44,751 nucleotides of DNA from Minisyncoccota bacterium (lineage in GTDB: Bacteria > Verrucomicrobiota > Verrucomicrobiia > Methylacidiphilales > Verrucolacustridaceae). Each line of letters starts with the position of its first letter. The stretch's first letter is position 1. The notes under the pieces were generated by a model. The model was not told the DNA's origin, did not search any database, and worked only from the letters and a program-made list of their open reading frames with translations. Where the stretch lies: the NCBI GenBank assembly GCA_030054195.1, contig JASGCJ010000009.1, positions 1 to 44,751 on the forward strand, in the 5' to 3' direction. This document shows, in pieces, positions 7,738-16,434 of the stretch. Made by a program: the position numbers and the translations under genes.

Positions 7738-8901
7738 ATGTCTTCCTCCCACCTGACTGCTCGAGTTCTTCAACTCAACTCCCGTCTTCGTGGTGGCGGA
7801 ACGGACACGCAATGCCTTGCTCTATCCCAAGGCCTGGCCTCCTCCGGTTGGACGGTCGAATTGGCTGGTCCCGCCGATGCTCCTTTATCTCCCGCAGCCC
7901 AAAAATTTACCTTTCATCCACTCCCCAAGTTTCGACCCTATCAAGTTCTCTCCCTTGCGGGCACTCTTCGCAGAACCAAGCCTCGCATTCTTCACGCTCA
8001 TCATGGAGACGACTACTGGACCGCACTTCTCGCCTCCCGCCTTGTCGAGCCCCGCCCTCTCGTCATCTTCTCCCGTCACCTAGCAAAAAGCCCACGCTCC
8101 CGCATTAGTAAAAAATATCTCTTCGATTCCGCCGATGCGATCGTTGCGGTTTCCTCTTTCGTTGCCCAAGTCCTTTTACGCGGACACGATGACCCGGCTT
8201 CGCCTGTGACAGAGCGACATCACCGCTCCCCCTGCGTCCTCTCTCCCAAAAAGATTCATGTCATTCATACTGGAATTGATACCAACCATTTTTCGCCCAA
8301 AGGCGCATCCTTCTCATCTGCCGCTCGACAGAGATTAAATCTTCACCCCAATGAACTGGTTTTTGGTGTTGTCGGCGGATTCGATCTGCCTGTCGGGAAA
8401 GGCCAAAGAATTTTTCTTAAAGCGGCACAGATCGTAATGCGCCAACTTCCGAGGGCCCGCTTTCTTATCGCAGGCTCAGGCACCATGGATTCTCTTCTTC
8501 GCGACGATATCCGCCACCTCGGCCTCGAAGACCGGGCCCGCCTCATTGGCCAGCAACCCGATCCCGTCTCTCTTCATCACGCGCTCGACTGCCTCGTCCA
8601 TCCACAAATCGCCACAGAGGCTTTTCCCTCAGTAGTTCTCGAGGCTCACGCTTGTGGGCGTCCCGTTCTGGCGTCCGAATTAGACGGAATTCCCGAGGCA
8701 TGGAACTTGGGCGCCCTCGGCCAACTGGTTCGTGCAGGGGATGCGGGCGCCCTTGCCCAAGCGATGATCGCCCACTCCGAAAGTTCACCCCTCACTCCAG
8801 AAGAGCAGAGCGCTGCTCATGCCCGCGTTGCCTCCCAAGCCTCTCTGCCTGTCCAAGCCCAGCGGATGGCTGACTTATACCGCCGCCTGATGGCGAAGTA
8901 G
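7738..8901 (+). CDS. Glycosyltransferase family 4
   Basis: 387 residues from ATG 7738; an upstream in-frame TTG (7720) adds six unlikely residues. The N-terminal half has the GT4 acceptor-domain start (LRGGGTDTQCLALSQGL) and the ILHAHHGDD segment. The C-terminal half has IHTGIDTNHFSP, the GVVGGFD...KGQ donor-domain entry, RFLIAGSG, and the E-x7-E nucleotide-sugar motif in TEAFPSVVLEAHACGRPVLA. It should transfer a sugar from a nucleotide donor to a lipid or saccharide acceptor at the cytoplasmic face. A 20-residue basic insertion (around RGHDDPASPVTERHH) lies before the linker. It stands alone between the beta-barrel gene and cysK, so the substrate cannot be inferred from neighbours. Confidence 0.88.
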   Translation: MSSSHLTARVLQLNSRLRGGGTDTQCLALSQGLASSGWTVELAGPADAPLSPAAQKFTFHPLPKFRPYQVLSLAGTLRRTKPRILHAHHGDDYWTALLASRLVEPRPLVIFSRHLAKSPRSRISKKYLFDSADAIVAVSSFVAQVLLRGHDDPASPVTERHHRSPCVLSPKKIHVIHTGIDTNHFSPKGASFSSAARQRLNLHPNELVFGVVGGFDLPVGKGQRIFLKAAQIVMRQLPRARFLIAGSGTMDSLLRDDIRHLGLEDRARLIGQQPDPVSLHHALDCLVHPQIATEAFPSVVLEAHACGRPVLASELDGIPEAWNLGALGQLVRAGDAGALAQAMIAHSESSPLTPEEQSAAHARVASQASLPVQAQRMADLYRRLMAK

Positions 8902-8938
8902 AGGCCTACCCGCGACAACGTTTTCGCCGGACTAGTAA

Positions 8939-8953
8939 TTCCGCCTCGCGGAA
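8939..8953. terminator. Hairpin between the glycosyltransferase gene and cysK
   Basis: TTCCGC-CTC-GCGGAA is a perfect 6-bp stem with a 3-nt loop in the 126-bp gap. There is no following T run, so it would be a weak terminator at best. Nothing else clear was seen in this gap. Confidence 0.3.
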
Positions 8954-9027
8954 GGCAGAAGTCGCCCTCCTTTAACCCGTTTCCCAAAGCTTGAGGTTTT
9001 GCCAGTTCTATCTCATTCTTAACCCCT

Positions 9028-9990
9028 ATGCCGATGTACGAAAATGTCCTTGGAACTGTGGGTCGAACTCCTCTTGTAAAACTCCAGCGGATTTCTGCAG
9101 GACTTCCCGCCACCATCGCCGTGAAGTGCGAATTCTTTAATCCGCTGGGAAGCGTTAAAGACCGTATCGGAGCTGCCATGATTGAGGCGGGCGAAAAAGA
9201 GGGCAAAATTACCCCTCAAACTACGATTGTTGAGCCTACTTCAGGCAATACGGGAATCGCACTGGCCTTCGTTGCTGCGGCAAAAGGCTACAAGCTGATC
9301 CTCACGATGCCCGAAAGTATGAGCCTCGAACGCCGCACCCTTCTTGCCCTTCTTGGGGCCAAACTCGAACTCACTCCCGCCGCAGAGGGAATGAAGGGCG
9401 CGATCGCCAGAGCAGAAGCCCTCGCAAAGGAAATTCCCGGCTCTTTCATCCCCCAACAATTTAAAAATCCTGCCAACCCTGCCATTCACAAGAAAACAAC
9501 AGCGGAGGAAATTTGGAGCGATACGGACGGAAAGGTGGATATCTTTATTTCTGCAGTCGGCACGGGTGGAACCATTACAGGCGTGTCCGAAGTAATCAAA
9601 ACCCGCAAAAAGTCCTTTCAGGCCATTGCCGTCGAACCCAAGGATTCTCCAGTCATCACCCAAACCCGCGCAGGCCAGCCCGTGAAACCTGGTCCCCACA
9701 AAATTCAAGGCACAGGCGCCGGTTTTATTCCCGACAACCTTCATCTTGATATCGTGGATGAGGTCATCACGGTCAGCAACGAGGACGCGTTCGTCATGGC
9801 CCGCCGCATCTGCAAAGAGGAGGGCATGCTCGTTGGCATCTCAACAGGCGCCAATGTCCATGTCGCGTTGGAAGTCGCGAAACGCCCAGAAAACAAAGGC
9901 AAACTGATCGTCACCATCGGTTGCAGTACAGGCGAAAGATATTTAACGACTGCTCTAGCCGATGAAGCCCGCCGACTTGTCGGGGGTTGA
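9028..9990 (+). CDS. cysK: Cysteine synthase (O-acetylserine sulfhydrylase)
   Basis: 320 residues, full length. It catalyses O-acetylserine plus sulfide to cysteine with pyridoxal phosphate. The PLP lysine is K44 in NPLGSVKDR. The substrate loop PTSGNTG, the phosphate-binding loop [10 protein letters not shown], and the C-terminal GISTGAN match the fold-type II beta-substituting family. The [10 protein letters not shown] segment is the region that distinguishes cysteine synthases from threonine deaminases. The preferred start ATG is 9028; a second ATG follows two codons later. The next small gene starts 4 nt after its stop, so they share a transcript. Confidence 0.95.
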   Translation: MPMYENVLGTVGRTPLVKLQRISAGLPATIAVKCEFFNPLGSVKDRIGAAMIEAGEKEGKITPQTTIVEPTSGNTGIALAFVAAAKGYKLILTMPESMSLERRTLLALLGAKLELTPAAEGMKGAIARAEALAKEIPGSFIPQQFKNPANPAIHKKTTAEEIWSDTDGKVDIFISAVGTGGTITGVSEVIKTRKKSFQAIAVEPKDSPVITQTRAGQPVKPGPHKIQGTGAGFIPDNLHLDIVDEVITVSNEDAFVMARRICKEEGMLVGISTGANVHVALEVAKRPENKGKLIVTIGCSTGERYLTTALADEARRLVGG

Positions 9991-9994
9991 GCCC

Positions 9995-10252
9995 ATGCCC
10001 AAATCGAAGAAGAAGGCTCCGGCTCGCGTAACACCAAAGCTCGTTCCCTCTTTGCCCCCCGAAGTTCTTGAGCAAGCCGCCCAAGGCTGGCTTCAATCCC
10101 ACGGAATTTCTTCAACTCCTGCCGCACCGAAACAGGCCGAGTCCTCTTTTACTCAGCTCTCCGAGAGCTTGGACAAAGTTTTGCACCAGTTACGGGCCGA
10201 GTTAAACGATCTACGCAACCGAATCTCCCGCCTCGAATCGAAAAAATCTTAA
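9995..10252 (+). CDS. Small coiled-coil protein, unknown function
   Basis: 85 residues from ATG 9995, 4 nt after the cysK stop; a longer frame from 9962 would overlap cysK by 29 nt and is less likely. It has a Lys/Pro/Ala-rich N-terminus (PKSKKKAPAR), a short helix (PPEVLEQAAQGWLQSHG) and a C-terminal heptad-repeat coiled coil (SESLDKVLHQLRAELNDLR, ending in basic residues). It looks cytoplasmic. The stop overlaps the stop of the convergent gene at 10249 by 4 bp. No family recognised. Confidence 0.6.
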   Translation: MPKSKKKAPARVTPKLVPSLPPEVLEQAAQGWLQSHGISSTPAAPKQAESSFTQLSESLDKVLHQLRAELNDLRNRISRLESKKS

Positions 10253-10788
10253 AGGGACAAAAGTAGCCGAACGACGTTTTCCCAACGTCTCTCCTCCCCA
10301 CGGCTCAGTGCATCTCGATCCGCTTGAGGAATTTCGCCTGCCCTCTCAATCGCTAGAATTCGGTCCTCGTGCTCCTGCAGGGCCCTCCGATACTTTCTCT
10401 CCTGCTCGGGCGTTAATTCGGCCATGGAGTACCCGTCTGTAAACTTAATCACAACAGGCCGAGACTGATCCCGATTTTCCCAATCCCAAAACTGCCCCAT
10501 CGGCCTCTTCATCATATGCTGGGCCAACTGGCGTATCATCAAGTCGTACGCTTGATCCGATGTTCCTGATGCCGCAGTGACCGGGAGGCTCACAACCCAA
10601 GTCGTTGCCGTAATCGGCAAAACCGCCAAGTCCAAAGGCCTCACAACCCAAAAGTCCGCAAAGGAGTACATAGTCTCAGGTGGGGCAAAGTAGTCACTTG
10701 GGGCCTCAGCATGCAGGTCTCCACACCCATATGCCCAAATAAAACTTAATCCGAGAAAAAATCTTCTCACGAATCCAAAATTGGCCAT
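10249..10788 (-). CDS. Secreted or lipid-anchored protein, unknown function
   Basis: 179 residues. It has an N-terminal export signal (MANFGFVRRFFLGLSFIWAYG) followed by CGDLHAEAP; WAYGC resembles a lipobox but has an unusual Tyr at -2, so either lipoprotein or ordinary secretion is possible. The mid-region is hydrophobic (WVVRPLDLAVLPITATTWVVSLPVT) and could be a membrane-associated hairpin. The C-terminal third is highly charged and helical (LTPEQERKYRRALQEHEDR). The hydrophobic RPLDLAVLPITA block resembles what is seen in small Gram-negative envelope proteins, but I do not recognise a family. It lies 13 nt downstream of the RNA methyltransferase gene on the same strand, so probably in one operon. 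Confidence 0.65.
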   Translation of the reverse strand: MANFGFVRRFFLGLSFIWAYGCGDLHAEAPSDYFAPPETMYSFADFWVVRPLDLAVLPITATTWVVSLPVTAASGTSDQAYDLMIRQLAQHMMKRPMGQFWDWENRDQSRPVVIKFTDGYSMAELTPEQERKYRRALQEHEDRILAIERAGEIPQADRDALSRGEERRWENVVRLLLSL

Positions 10789-10801
10789 CAGACCGATTGG
10801 G

Positions 10802-11923
10802 TCAACTGCCCCCTGCCACTCGGGGTGAATGGCTTGGGGACAAAGAAGAAGATCTTAAAAGAACCAAGCACTCCACATGTGACGTCCTTGGGAAAAGGTC
10901 GATGGGCTGAAACCACTCGGGCGTCCATTTCGCTGCCCAAGCACGCAAATCCCGCGCCAATGCAGGTGGATCACACGAGAGATAAAGAACCCCTTGAAAC
11001 GGGAGATCCCGCTCAAAAAACCGTCGCGCATCAGGACTCAGCCCGCCCCGTGGCGGATTGATCAAACAAAATGAGGGCCCCTCACCCATCCTGAGAAGAG
11101 CATCTTCAAAGTGATCCTCAAAGCGGCCCTGGAGCAGCTCCGCCTGAGGAGCCTCCCGTTGAAATGCTGAAACGGAAGCCGCACTAGACTCAACCGCCAC
11201 CACCCGAATGCCACGGCGCGATAAAGGCCCACTAAAAAACCCCGTGCCCGCATACCCCTCCAATACCGATTGCACGCCGTCTGGCACGGCGGATACCACC
11301 TGCTCCTGCAATTTCTTCCCCAAGGGCCGGTTCGACTGATAAAATGCTTCCCCACGCACCTCATCCGCCCGGATCGAATAGTGAGGACGGGGTCGAGGCC
11401 GCTCCCTCAATACGGCTAACTTCTGATTCACATCGTCTGCCGCTAAAAGACATCTTGGCACATCCACCAAGGTTCGTCCGTCTGTTCCCAAGAATCCAAT
11501 TCTCCCCTCTCGATTATGCACAGTGATCCGATTCCGATATGCGTAATCAGGACCCGTCAAAGGAGGCCGAATCACTGGATTTTCTAATTTACCGATTCTT
11601 CGCAGTGCCGAATCAATTTGGGCGACCTTGGCCCGCACTTCAGCAGGATAGGCTAAATGCTGCGTCGCACACCCGCCGCATTTCGCAAAAAGGGAACAAG
11701 GTGGGACGACTCGATCGGGCGAGGCCTCTAACACTTCCACCAAACGACCGCGAGAATAGGTCTTATGAACTTCTGTGAGAACAACTCGCACCTTTTCACC
11801 TGGAGCCGTAAACGGAACAAAAATGACCTGCCCATCATGCCGGGCAACCCCGTCGCCCCCATACGCGAGTTCGGAAATTGTCAGCTCGATCGGCTCTGCC
11901 GCCGAACCTGTGACCGGTTTCAG
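10802..11923 (-). CDS. TRAM-domain Fe-S RNA m5U methyltransferase (RlmD/RumA family), probable non-AUG start
   Basis: The methyltransferase core is clear: C-x5-CGGC iron-sulfur ligands (CSLFAKCGGC), LEGYAGTGFFSG SAM loop, LINPPRGG, the catalytic-cysteine motif LSCDP and the C-terminal TSHVECLVLL glutamate. The reaction is SAM-dependent C5 methylation of a uridine in 23S rRNA or tRNA. A GTG at 11791 would remove most of the TRAM domain, yet the TRAM sequence (ISELAYGGDGVARHDGQVI) reads in frame upstream. No ATG, GTG or TTG occurs in that frame before the stop. The best start is a CTG at 11923 that overlaps the stop of the upstream gene (CTGA), giving 373 residues. A short frameshift or sequencing error is the alternative. 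Product call is firm; the start is uncertain. Confidence 0.85.
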   Translation of the reverse strand: MKPVTGSAAEPIELTISELAYGGDGVARHDGQVIFVPFTAPGEKVRVVLTEVHKTYSRGRLVEVLEASPDRVVPPCSLFAKCGGCATQHLAYPAEVRAKVAQIDSALRRIGKLENPVIRPPLTGPDYAYRNRITVHNREGRIGFLGTDGRTLVDVPRCLLAADDVNQKLAVLRERPRPRPHYSIRADEVRGEAFYQSNRPLGKKLQEQVVSAVPDGVQSVLEGYAGTGFFSGPLSRRGIRVVAVESSAASVSAFQREAPQAELLQGRFEDHFEDALLRMGEGPSFCLINPPRGGLSPDARRFFERDLPFQGVLYLSCDPPALARDLRAWAAKWTPEWFQPIDLFPRTSHVECLVLLRSSSLSPSHSPRVAGGS

Positions 11924-12282
11924 TACCAGTTGTCTTTCAAGTCGGCTGGCGGATAAGGCTCCACCTGCCCCGAATCATGTGCGGGCATCTTCATCGATTT
12001 TGTAGGAATGAAGAATGTGGCGATCTCCAAAGTCCCTACACCCACATCCATCACCATGCGGGAAAGCCCTTGGGTAAACCCAAAGGTATCCCCATACGTT
12101 CCCCCACCCTCTTGCGTCGCGATGTAAGGGGAATCAAACAACTCGGAAACAGACAGGGTTACATTGGCCACTCCACGACCCAACTTTTCCATCATCGTGG
12201 GCTTTGGCGGAAGTCGCAAGTCGGCCAACAGGGCTGATGGGAGAGCGGAAACAACCAGAGCGATAGCCAAGAATGTTTTCAT
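11920..12282 (-). CDS. Exosortase system-associated protein, TIGR04073-like
   Basis: 120 residues from ATG 12282, chosen because AAGGA lies just upstream and because it gives a clean signal peptide (MKTFLAIALVVSALPSALLA). The mature part, KLGRGVANVTLSVSELFDSP then GLSRMVMDVGVGTLEIATF, fits the TIGR04073 pattern found in Verrucomicrobia and relatives that carry exosortase: a glycine-rich pair of amphipathic segments in a small exported protein. Its molecular role is unknown; family members co-occur with exosortase in genomes. An exosortase is present near 44 kb in this window. The stop overlaps the proposed CTG start of the RNA methyltransferase. Confidence 0.7.
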   Translation of the reverse strand: MKTFLAIALVVSALPSALLADLRLPPKPTMMEKLGRGVANVTLSVSELFDSPYIATQEGGGTYGDTFGFTQGLSRMVMDVGVGTLEIATFFIPTKSMKMPAHDSGQVEPYPPADLKDNWY

Positions 12283-12329
12283 AGTTCCTTTCTGCACCCC
12301 TTGAGGCTCCCTGCAAGGGGCAAGATCGT

Positions 12330-13613
12330 CTATGGGGAATAATTTGTGAATGCCGTGGAACGACTCGACAAGGTCCGAAACCGTTCCAACACCCCATCCG
12401 CCACCCGATCTGCATATTCACGAAAGATATTTTGCCTCTCTCTCCCTCCAATATTCCTCGTTCCCTCATACTCTCCCGCCTGAATCCATGCGTACGTGGT
12501 GCGATCGTTCATATACGGTCCCTCCACAAAGATCACAGGGCCCCGAAACAACCGGTTCGCAATCAGGTTCCGATGCCACACATAGGGACTCATGCCAGAG
12601 GGTGAGGCGTATCCCGACCCCCCATAATTCTCGGGCGGAAATCCCCATTTTTTCTGGAACTGCTCGCCAATGGCCGCTCCGAGATCCAACTCCTCAGGAG
12701 TTGAATTTTCTAAAAGCTTCCTAAGTAGGTGGAACTTCTGGTCGTCATACACCAACTCACTTGAAGTATAAGCGCCGTGGGAGAAAACCACCAACCGACT
12801 CACACTCGTCAAACTTGGGCGCCCAGGGCGTCCCCAAGGGGCCGCATTGTAGTGAAGGCAGATCGTAAAATCTGGCCGCAACTCCTCATTCACCCGTCGA
12901 GCCCGAGCCTGAATCTCGGCTGATCGATAAAAAAGAAGCTCGGCATTCCATCGAATCAACCCGTTCATCGAGTACCTTGGCAACCTCCGCGACCCAAAGT
13001 CTTGCAGCAAATACTGAATGGCTTCGGGGTAGAGATCATTGGGCCGCAAGCCCGTCGTGGGTGAAAACCCGTCGTGAGTCCAAACCACTTTGGCTCCCGC
13101 ATCCCTGAACCGCTTCTCCAAAAGCTTGCACGTTTTTAAATTCAGCTCCCCTTCCACGACAGGCCGATCCCGGCCAATCCGAAACGTGCGCTCCTCAATG
13201 TCTGCCCAATCTCCCCCGATGTGCCCAGGATCCAAACAGATAACCTGGCCTCGAAGCGGCTTTTCGGGATCCGGCAGACAAAAAGAAACCGTCCGACTGC
13301 CTTCTTGCCCCTTCGATCCCGCCCAGCGCAAAAAGTAGAGTAGTTCCGTTTTCGCAATATCCCGAAACACGCGAACTCCTTCATCATCGACGGAGAGATA
13401 CTTGGCCAACGCTCCAGACGGGTCGAAAACCGACCTGCACCGTGCGAAAAAATCTTCCCGCTGAATCATCCCCTGATAGGAGTCGAGCAACCGCCACTCA
13501 GGAGCCTCTGCAAGTGGAGAGTAAAGGAACGCTTTCTCCTCCTCCGCCCAGCCTCCGCTCAGAGCAAATCCACTGATTCCACAAAAGAAAATCCAGTTAC
13601 GCCACATTCCCAT
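12330..13613 (-). CDS. Exported N-acetylmuramoyl-L-alanine amidase-like zinc hydrolase
   Basis: About 427 residues from ATG 13613 (or 425 from 13607), with a signal peptide (MWRNWIFFCGISGFALSGGWA); an upstream frame to 13730 is unlikely because it overlaps the divergent gene. The Amidase_3 fold signature begins at about residue 125: VICLDPGHIGG (first zinc His), VEGELNLKTCKLLEKRF (zinc Glu), FTICLHYNA (second zinc His), and VIFVEGPYMND (catalytic Glu). These enzymes cut the amide between MurNAc and the peptide stem. The enzyme is longer than typical amidases, with a roughly 100-residue N-terminal region and a large insert around the GLIRWNAELLFYRSAEIQAR helix, so the natural substrate could differ. 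Divergent from the membrane coiled-coil gene at 13694. Confidence 0.8.
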   Translation of the reverse strand: MGMWRNWIFFCGISGFALSGGWAEEEKAFLYSPLAEAPEWRLLDSYQGMIQREDFFARCRSVFDPSGALAKYLSVDDEGVRVFRDIAKTELLYFLRWAGSKGQEGSRTVSFCLPDPEKPLRGQVICLDPGHIGGDWADIEERTFRIGRDRPVVEGELNLKTCKLLEKRFRDAGAKVVWTHDGFSPTTGLRPNDLYPEAIQYLLQDFGSRRLPRYSMNGLIRWNAELLFYRSAEIQARARRVNEELRPDFTICLHYNAAPWGRPGRPSLTSVSRLVVFSHGAYTSSELVYDDQKFHLLRKLLENSTPEELDLGAAIGEQFQKKWGFPPENYGGSGYASPSGMSPYVWHRNLIANRLFRGPVIFVEGPYMNDRTTYAWIQAGEYEGTRNIGGRERQNIFREYADRVADGVLERFRTLSSRSTAFTNYSP

Positions 13614-13693
13614 ACACAATGAAGCAGAATGAGGGGCGGGCAAGACAGCAGGGGTGGCTTGAGCCAACCCCCAATTCTCCATACTCTTTTCCG

Positions 13694-14446
13694 ATGGAGC
13701 CTTCTCCCTCCCCCGCCCACCAGACCCCATGGGACCGGTGGATTGCTGTGGCCATGCTTGGCCTCGCCGCCCTTCTTGCCGCGGGTTGGATCATGCGCGA
13801 ACGCCAACTTGCAACCGACCGCGCTGAATCTCGGGAGGATCTCCGCCAGGCTATGCACCGCCTCAAAACTCTATCCTCCTCCACCGAACAGATTCGTACG
13901 GCATACCTGCAAAGAAAATCCGAATTGGAGATCACCCGAAAAAAACTGGAACAGGCCACCAGTCGCACTCCCGAAGACAAAGCCAAATCCCGCACCTCTC
14001 CAGAGGACAAAGCCAAAACCGCAAAATCTGTGGCCGCGATCTCCGAAAAATTGGCTGGGGCAAAACTTCCCGAATGGGCCGCGATTGAAGCAACCGACGC
14101 AGCCGTGCGCATCCTCCCTGGGGTCAGCCTTCCCTCTGGCAACGCCGGCTTTCAATCCTTCGCATCTATCGCATCGACCCTCGCCGCTTTGGATCCCGAT
14201 TGGGTTCTTGAACTTACCGCTCGTGCTGAGCCTGGCTCGGATGCATGGGAAACAGCCCAAGAACGCGGCGATCTCCTAATCCGGGCAGCTGAAAAATCTC
14301 TCAAAGGCCAACCTGGCCGACTGCGGCTACGAATCGAAGTCACCAAAGGCCCCCGAATGGAGTGGCGTCTTCAACTTGCCGAAGCCCCGGCAAAGCCCGC
14401 TTCCCCTGCAAAATCTAGCCCCGAGCCTAAACCCGAAAAGAAGTGA
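13694..14446 (+). CDS. Single-pass membrane protein with coiled coil
   Basis: 250 residues from ATG 13694; the open frame extends to 13619 but those codons overlap the divergent promoter region. A transmembrane helix (WIAVAMLGLAALLAAGWIM) is followed by a basic coiled coil (about 40-85) and two copies of a PEDKAK repeat. The C-terminal domain (about 115-225; AVRILPGVSLPSG, then LDPDWVLELTARAEPGSDAW and ERGDLLIRAAE) vaguely resembles an OmpA/MotB-type peptidoglycan-binding fold, with a charged RAEPGSDAW loop in place of the usual GHTD motif; this is weak. It ends in a Pro/Lys-rich tail. The stop overlaps the GTG of the exonuclease gene by 4 bp, so it heads a four-gene operon. Confidence 0.65.
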   Translation: MEPSPSPAHQTPWDRWIAVAMLGLAALLAAGWIMRERQLATDRAESREDLRQAMHRLKTLSSSTEQIRTAYLQRKSELEITRKKLEQATSRTPEDKAKSRTSPEDKAKTAKSVAAISEKLAGAKLPEWAAIEATDAAVRILPGVSLPSGNAGFQSFASIASTLAALDPDWVLELTARAEPGSDAWETAQERGDLLIRAAEKSLKGQPGRLRLRIEVTKGPRMEWRLQLAEAPAKPASPAKSSPEPKPEKK

Positions 14447-15330
14447 GCACTGTTTTCGTCGACGGTCACTATTACGCGTATCGTAGTTTTTATGCGATCA
14501 CGGCCCTGACCAACTCTCGGGGGGAGCCCACAAACGCCGCGTACGGCTTTGCGTCCGCTCTCCTTCGCATGGTCGAAGACCTCCATCCCACCCAAGGGGC
14601 TGTTATTTTTGATGGAGGAATCCCCGCCGAACGCCTAGCCACGCATCCCGCCTACAAAGCCAATCGTAAGGAAACACCCGAAGCTCTCGAAAAACAGTTC
14701 CCGCTCCTTCAAGAGGTGGCCGCCGCTTTGGGTTGGCCCGTCATTACCGTGGATCAGGAGGAGGCAGACGATGTTATCGCTAGCTACATCCACGCCGCTG
14801 ACGCCTCATCCTGCACCGTGGCGACGAACGACAAAGACCTCATGGTCCTCGTGGCAAAAGGATGCAAAATCTACCAACCCCAATCCCAAGGATTCTCTCT
14901 TCTTGGGCCAGCAGAAGTAGAAGCAAAATGGGGTGTCCCGGCTGAAAAAGTTCCCGAACTTCTTGCTCTCACAGGTGACACAGCTGACAATTTTCCGGGC
15001 GTTCCTGGCGTTGGCCCCAAAACCGCAGCCAAATGGATCCTTCAGCACGGAACTTCTGAAAAGGTTTTAGCTGCGGCCTCCTCTCTTCAACCCGAGCGAT
15101 TTCGCACAATCCTACAAGATTCGGCCGAGATTGTTCGCCGAAATAGAAAAATGGTCGAACTCCGTACCGCCATTCCACTTCCTCTCCCTCTTAAGGATCT
15201 CACGCTACGACCTGATCCTGCCCGCCAGGTGGAACTCTTTCGACGCCTTGAATTTAAACGCATGACTCGCGAGGCCGAGGCACGCCTCGCGACCCAAGGC
15301 CCCCAGCAGACAGACCTCTTCTCCCGCTAA
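14443..15330 (+). CDS. Stand-alone 5'-3' exonuclease (PolA N-terminal/FEN family)
   Basis: 295 residues from a GTG that overlaps the preceding stop (GTGA). It corresponds to the N-terminal nuclease domain of DNA polymerase I: FVDGHYYAYRSFYA, NAAYGFASALLRM, AVIFDGG, AYKANRKETPEAL, the acidic cluster DQEEADDVIA, VATNDKDLMVL, and the helix-hairpin-helix GDTADNFPGVPGVGPKTAA. Metal-binding aspartates of the family are present. No polymerase domain follows, so this is a free-standing flap/5' nuclease like ExoIX or Gram-positive YpcP types, acting in Okazaki or repair processing. HemW follows 4 nt later. Confidence 0.92.
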   Translation: MSTVFVDGHYYAYRSFYAITALTNSRGEPTNAAYGFASALLRMVEDLHPTQGAVIFDGGIPAERLATHPAYKANRKETPEALEKQFPLLQEVAAALGWPVITVDQEEADDVIASYIHAADASSCTVATNDKDLMVLVAKGCKIYQPQSQGFSLLGPAEVEAKWGVPAEKVPELLALTGDTADNFPGVPGVGPKTAAKWILQHGTSEKVLAAASSLQPERFRTILQDSAEIVRRNRKMVELRTAIPLPLPLKDLTLRPDPARQVELFRRLEFKRMTREAEARLATQGPQQTDLFSR

Positions 15331-15334
15331 CCCA

Positions 15335-16432
15335 ATGAAATCGAAGGTTGAAAATCTCTACCTGCACGTTCCCTTCTGCACTCATCTCTGCCCTTACTGT
15401 GATTTTCCAAAGGAGCGACTCGCGGGAAATCGAATGCGGGACTTTCTTCGCGGCTTGCAAGCCGAGTGGGCTTGGGCTCAAGAAGAATTCGATCTTTCTC
15501 CACGCAGGATCTTTTTTGGAGGCGGAACTCCGACCGCGCTTTCCCCATCCCTACTCCAAGAGCTTTTAGAAATTGCCCCTTGGGGTGAGGCCGAGGAGTG
15601 GACCGTCGAGGCGAATCCCGATGGCTTTGGTCTAACGAAAGCCAAGCTTCTTCAAGACGCCGGCGTTACTCGTCTGAGCCTTGGCGTACAGGCCTTCCGC
15701 CCAGCCGATCTGGCTTGGCTCGGGCGGCGCCACGACCGGGCCATCATCGCTTCCGCTGTGACGGATGCGCGCAATGCAGGCATTTCCCAGCTCAACCTTG
15801 ATCTCATCTATGGACTACCCGACCAAGGGCCCACCGAGTGGCAATCGACACTTGAGGAAGCGTGCGCTCTTCGCCCCGATCACATCTCGGCCTACGTCAT
15901 CACTCCAGAGGCGGGCACAGAACTCATCCGCAGACTGGAGCGGGGCGAGTGGCATCCGGATGTAGACACGGAATCCATTCTATTTCTTCTCACACAAAGA
16001 ATTTTGGAATCTCACGGATTTTCTGCTTATGAAATCTCCAACTTCGCCCAGCCCGGCAAAGAGTGCAGACACCACCAGGCGATCTGGGCGGGCGAGGATT
16101 ACCTCGGCCTAGGGCCTGGAGCAGTTTCGACGGTGGCGGGTCGCCGCTGGAGAAACATTCGAGACACCTCTCTCTATGCCCGCTCAGCTGAGGTTGGCCC
16201 TCACCCGACACACGAGGAGGAAGAAACCTGTGGTCCCAAGGAGCGCAGGGCAGAGCGCATTCTTTTGGGCCTCCGAACAAGCGCAGGTTTGGCCGAGGAG
16301 AGCTTGGTCGGCCACGAGGCCTGCCTATCCGACCTGGTTGAAAAAGGCTGGGGCCGTCGATCGGACGGAAAGTTTCTTCTGACCCCCCGCGGTCGGCTTC
16401 GTGCAGATGCCGTCGCCGCGATGCTCATTTAA
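15335..16432 (+). CDS. hemW: HemW-like radical SAM protein
   Basis: 365 residues. The radical SAM cluster is CTHLCPYCDF (C15, C19, C22), and the residue after the last Cys+1 is Phe, as in HemW and unlike true coproporphyrinogen dehydrogenase HemN, which has a further Cys. FFGGGTPTALS, EANPDG, RLSLGVQAF, LDLIYGLPDQ and YEISNFAQPG are all family hallmarks, and a HemN_C domain ends the protein. HemW binds heme and is proposed to act as a heme chaperone. The start is 4 nt after the exonuclease stop and its stop is 2 nt before the ABC ATPase, so it is the third gene of the operon. Confusion with HemN enzymatic activity is common in older annotation. Confidence 0.88.
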   Translation: MKSKVENLYLHVPFCTHLCPYCDFPKERLAGNRMRDFLRGLQAEWAWAQEEFDLSPRRIFFGGGTPTALSPSLLQELLEIAPWGEAEEWTVEANPDGFGLTKAKLLQDAGVTRLSLGVQAFRPADLAWLGRRHDRAIIASAVTDARNAGISQLNLDLIYGLPDQGPTEWQSTLEEACALRPDHISAYVITPEAGTELIRRLERGEWHPDVDTESILFLLTQRILESHGFSAYEISNFAQPGKECRHHQAIWAGEDYLGLGPGAVSTVAGRRWRNIRDTSLYARSAEVGPHPTHEEEETCGPKERRAERILLGLRTSAGLAEESLVGHEACLSDLVEKGWGRRSDGKFLLTPRGRLRADAVAAMLI

Positions 16433-16434
16433 TT

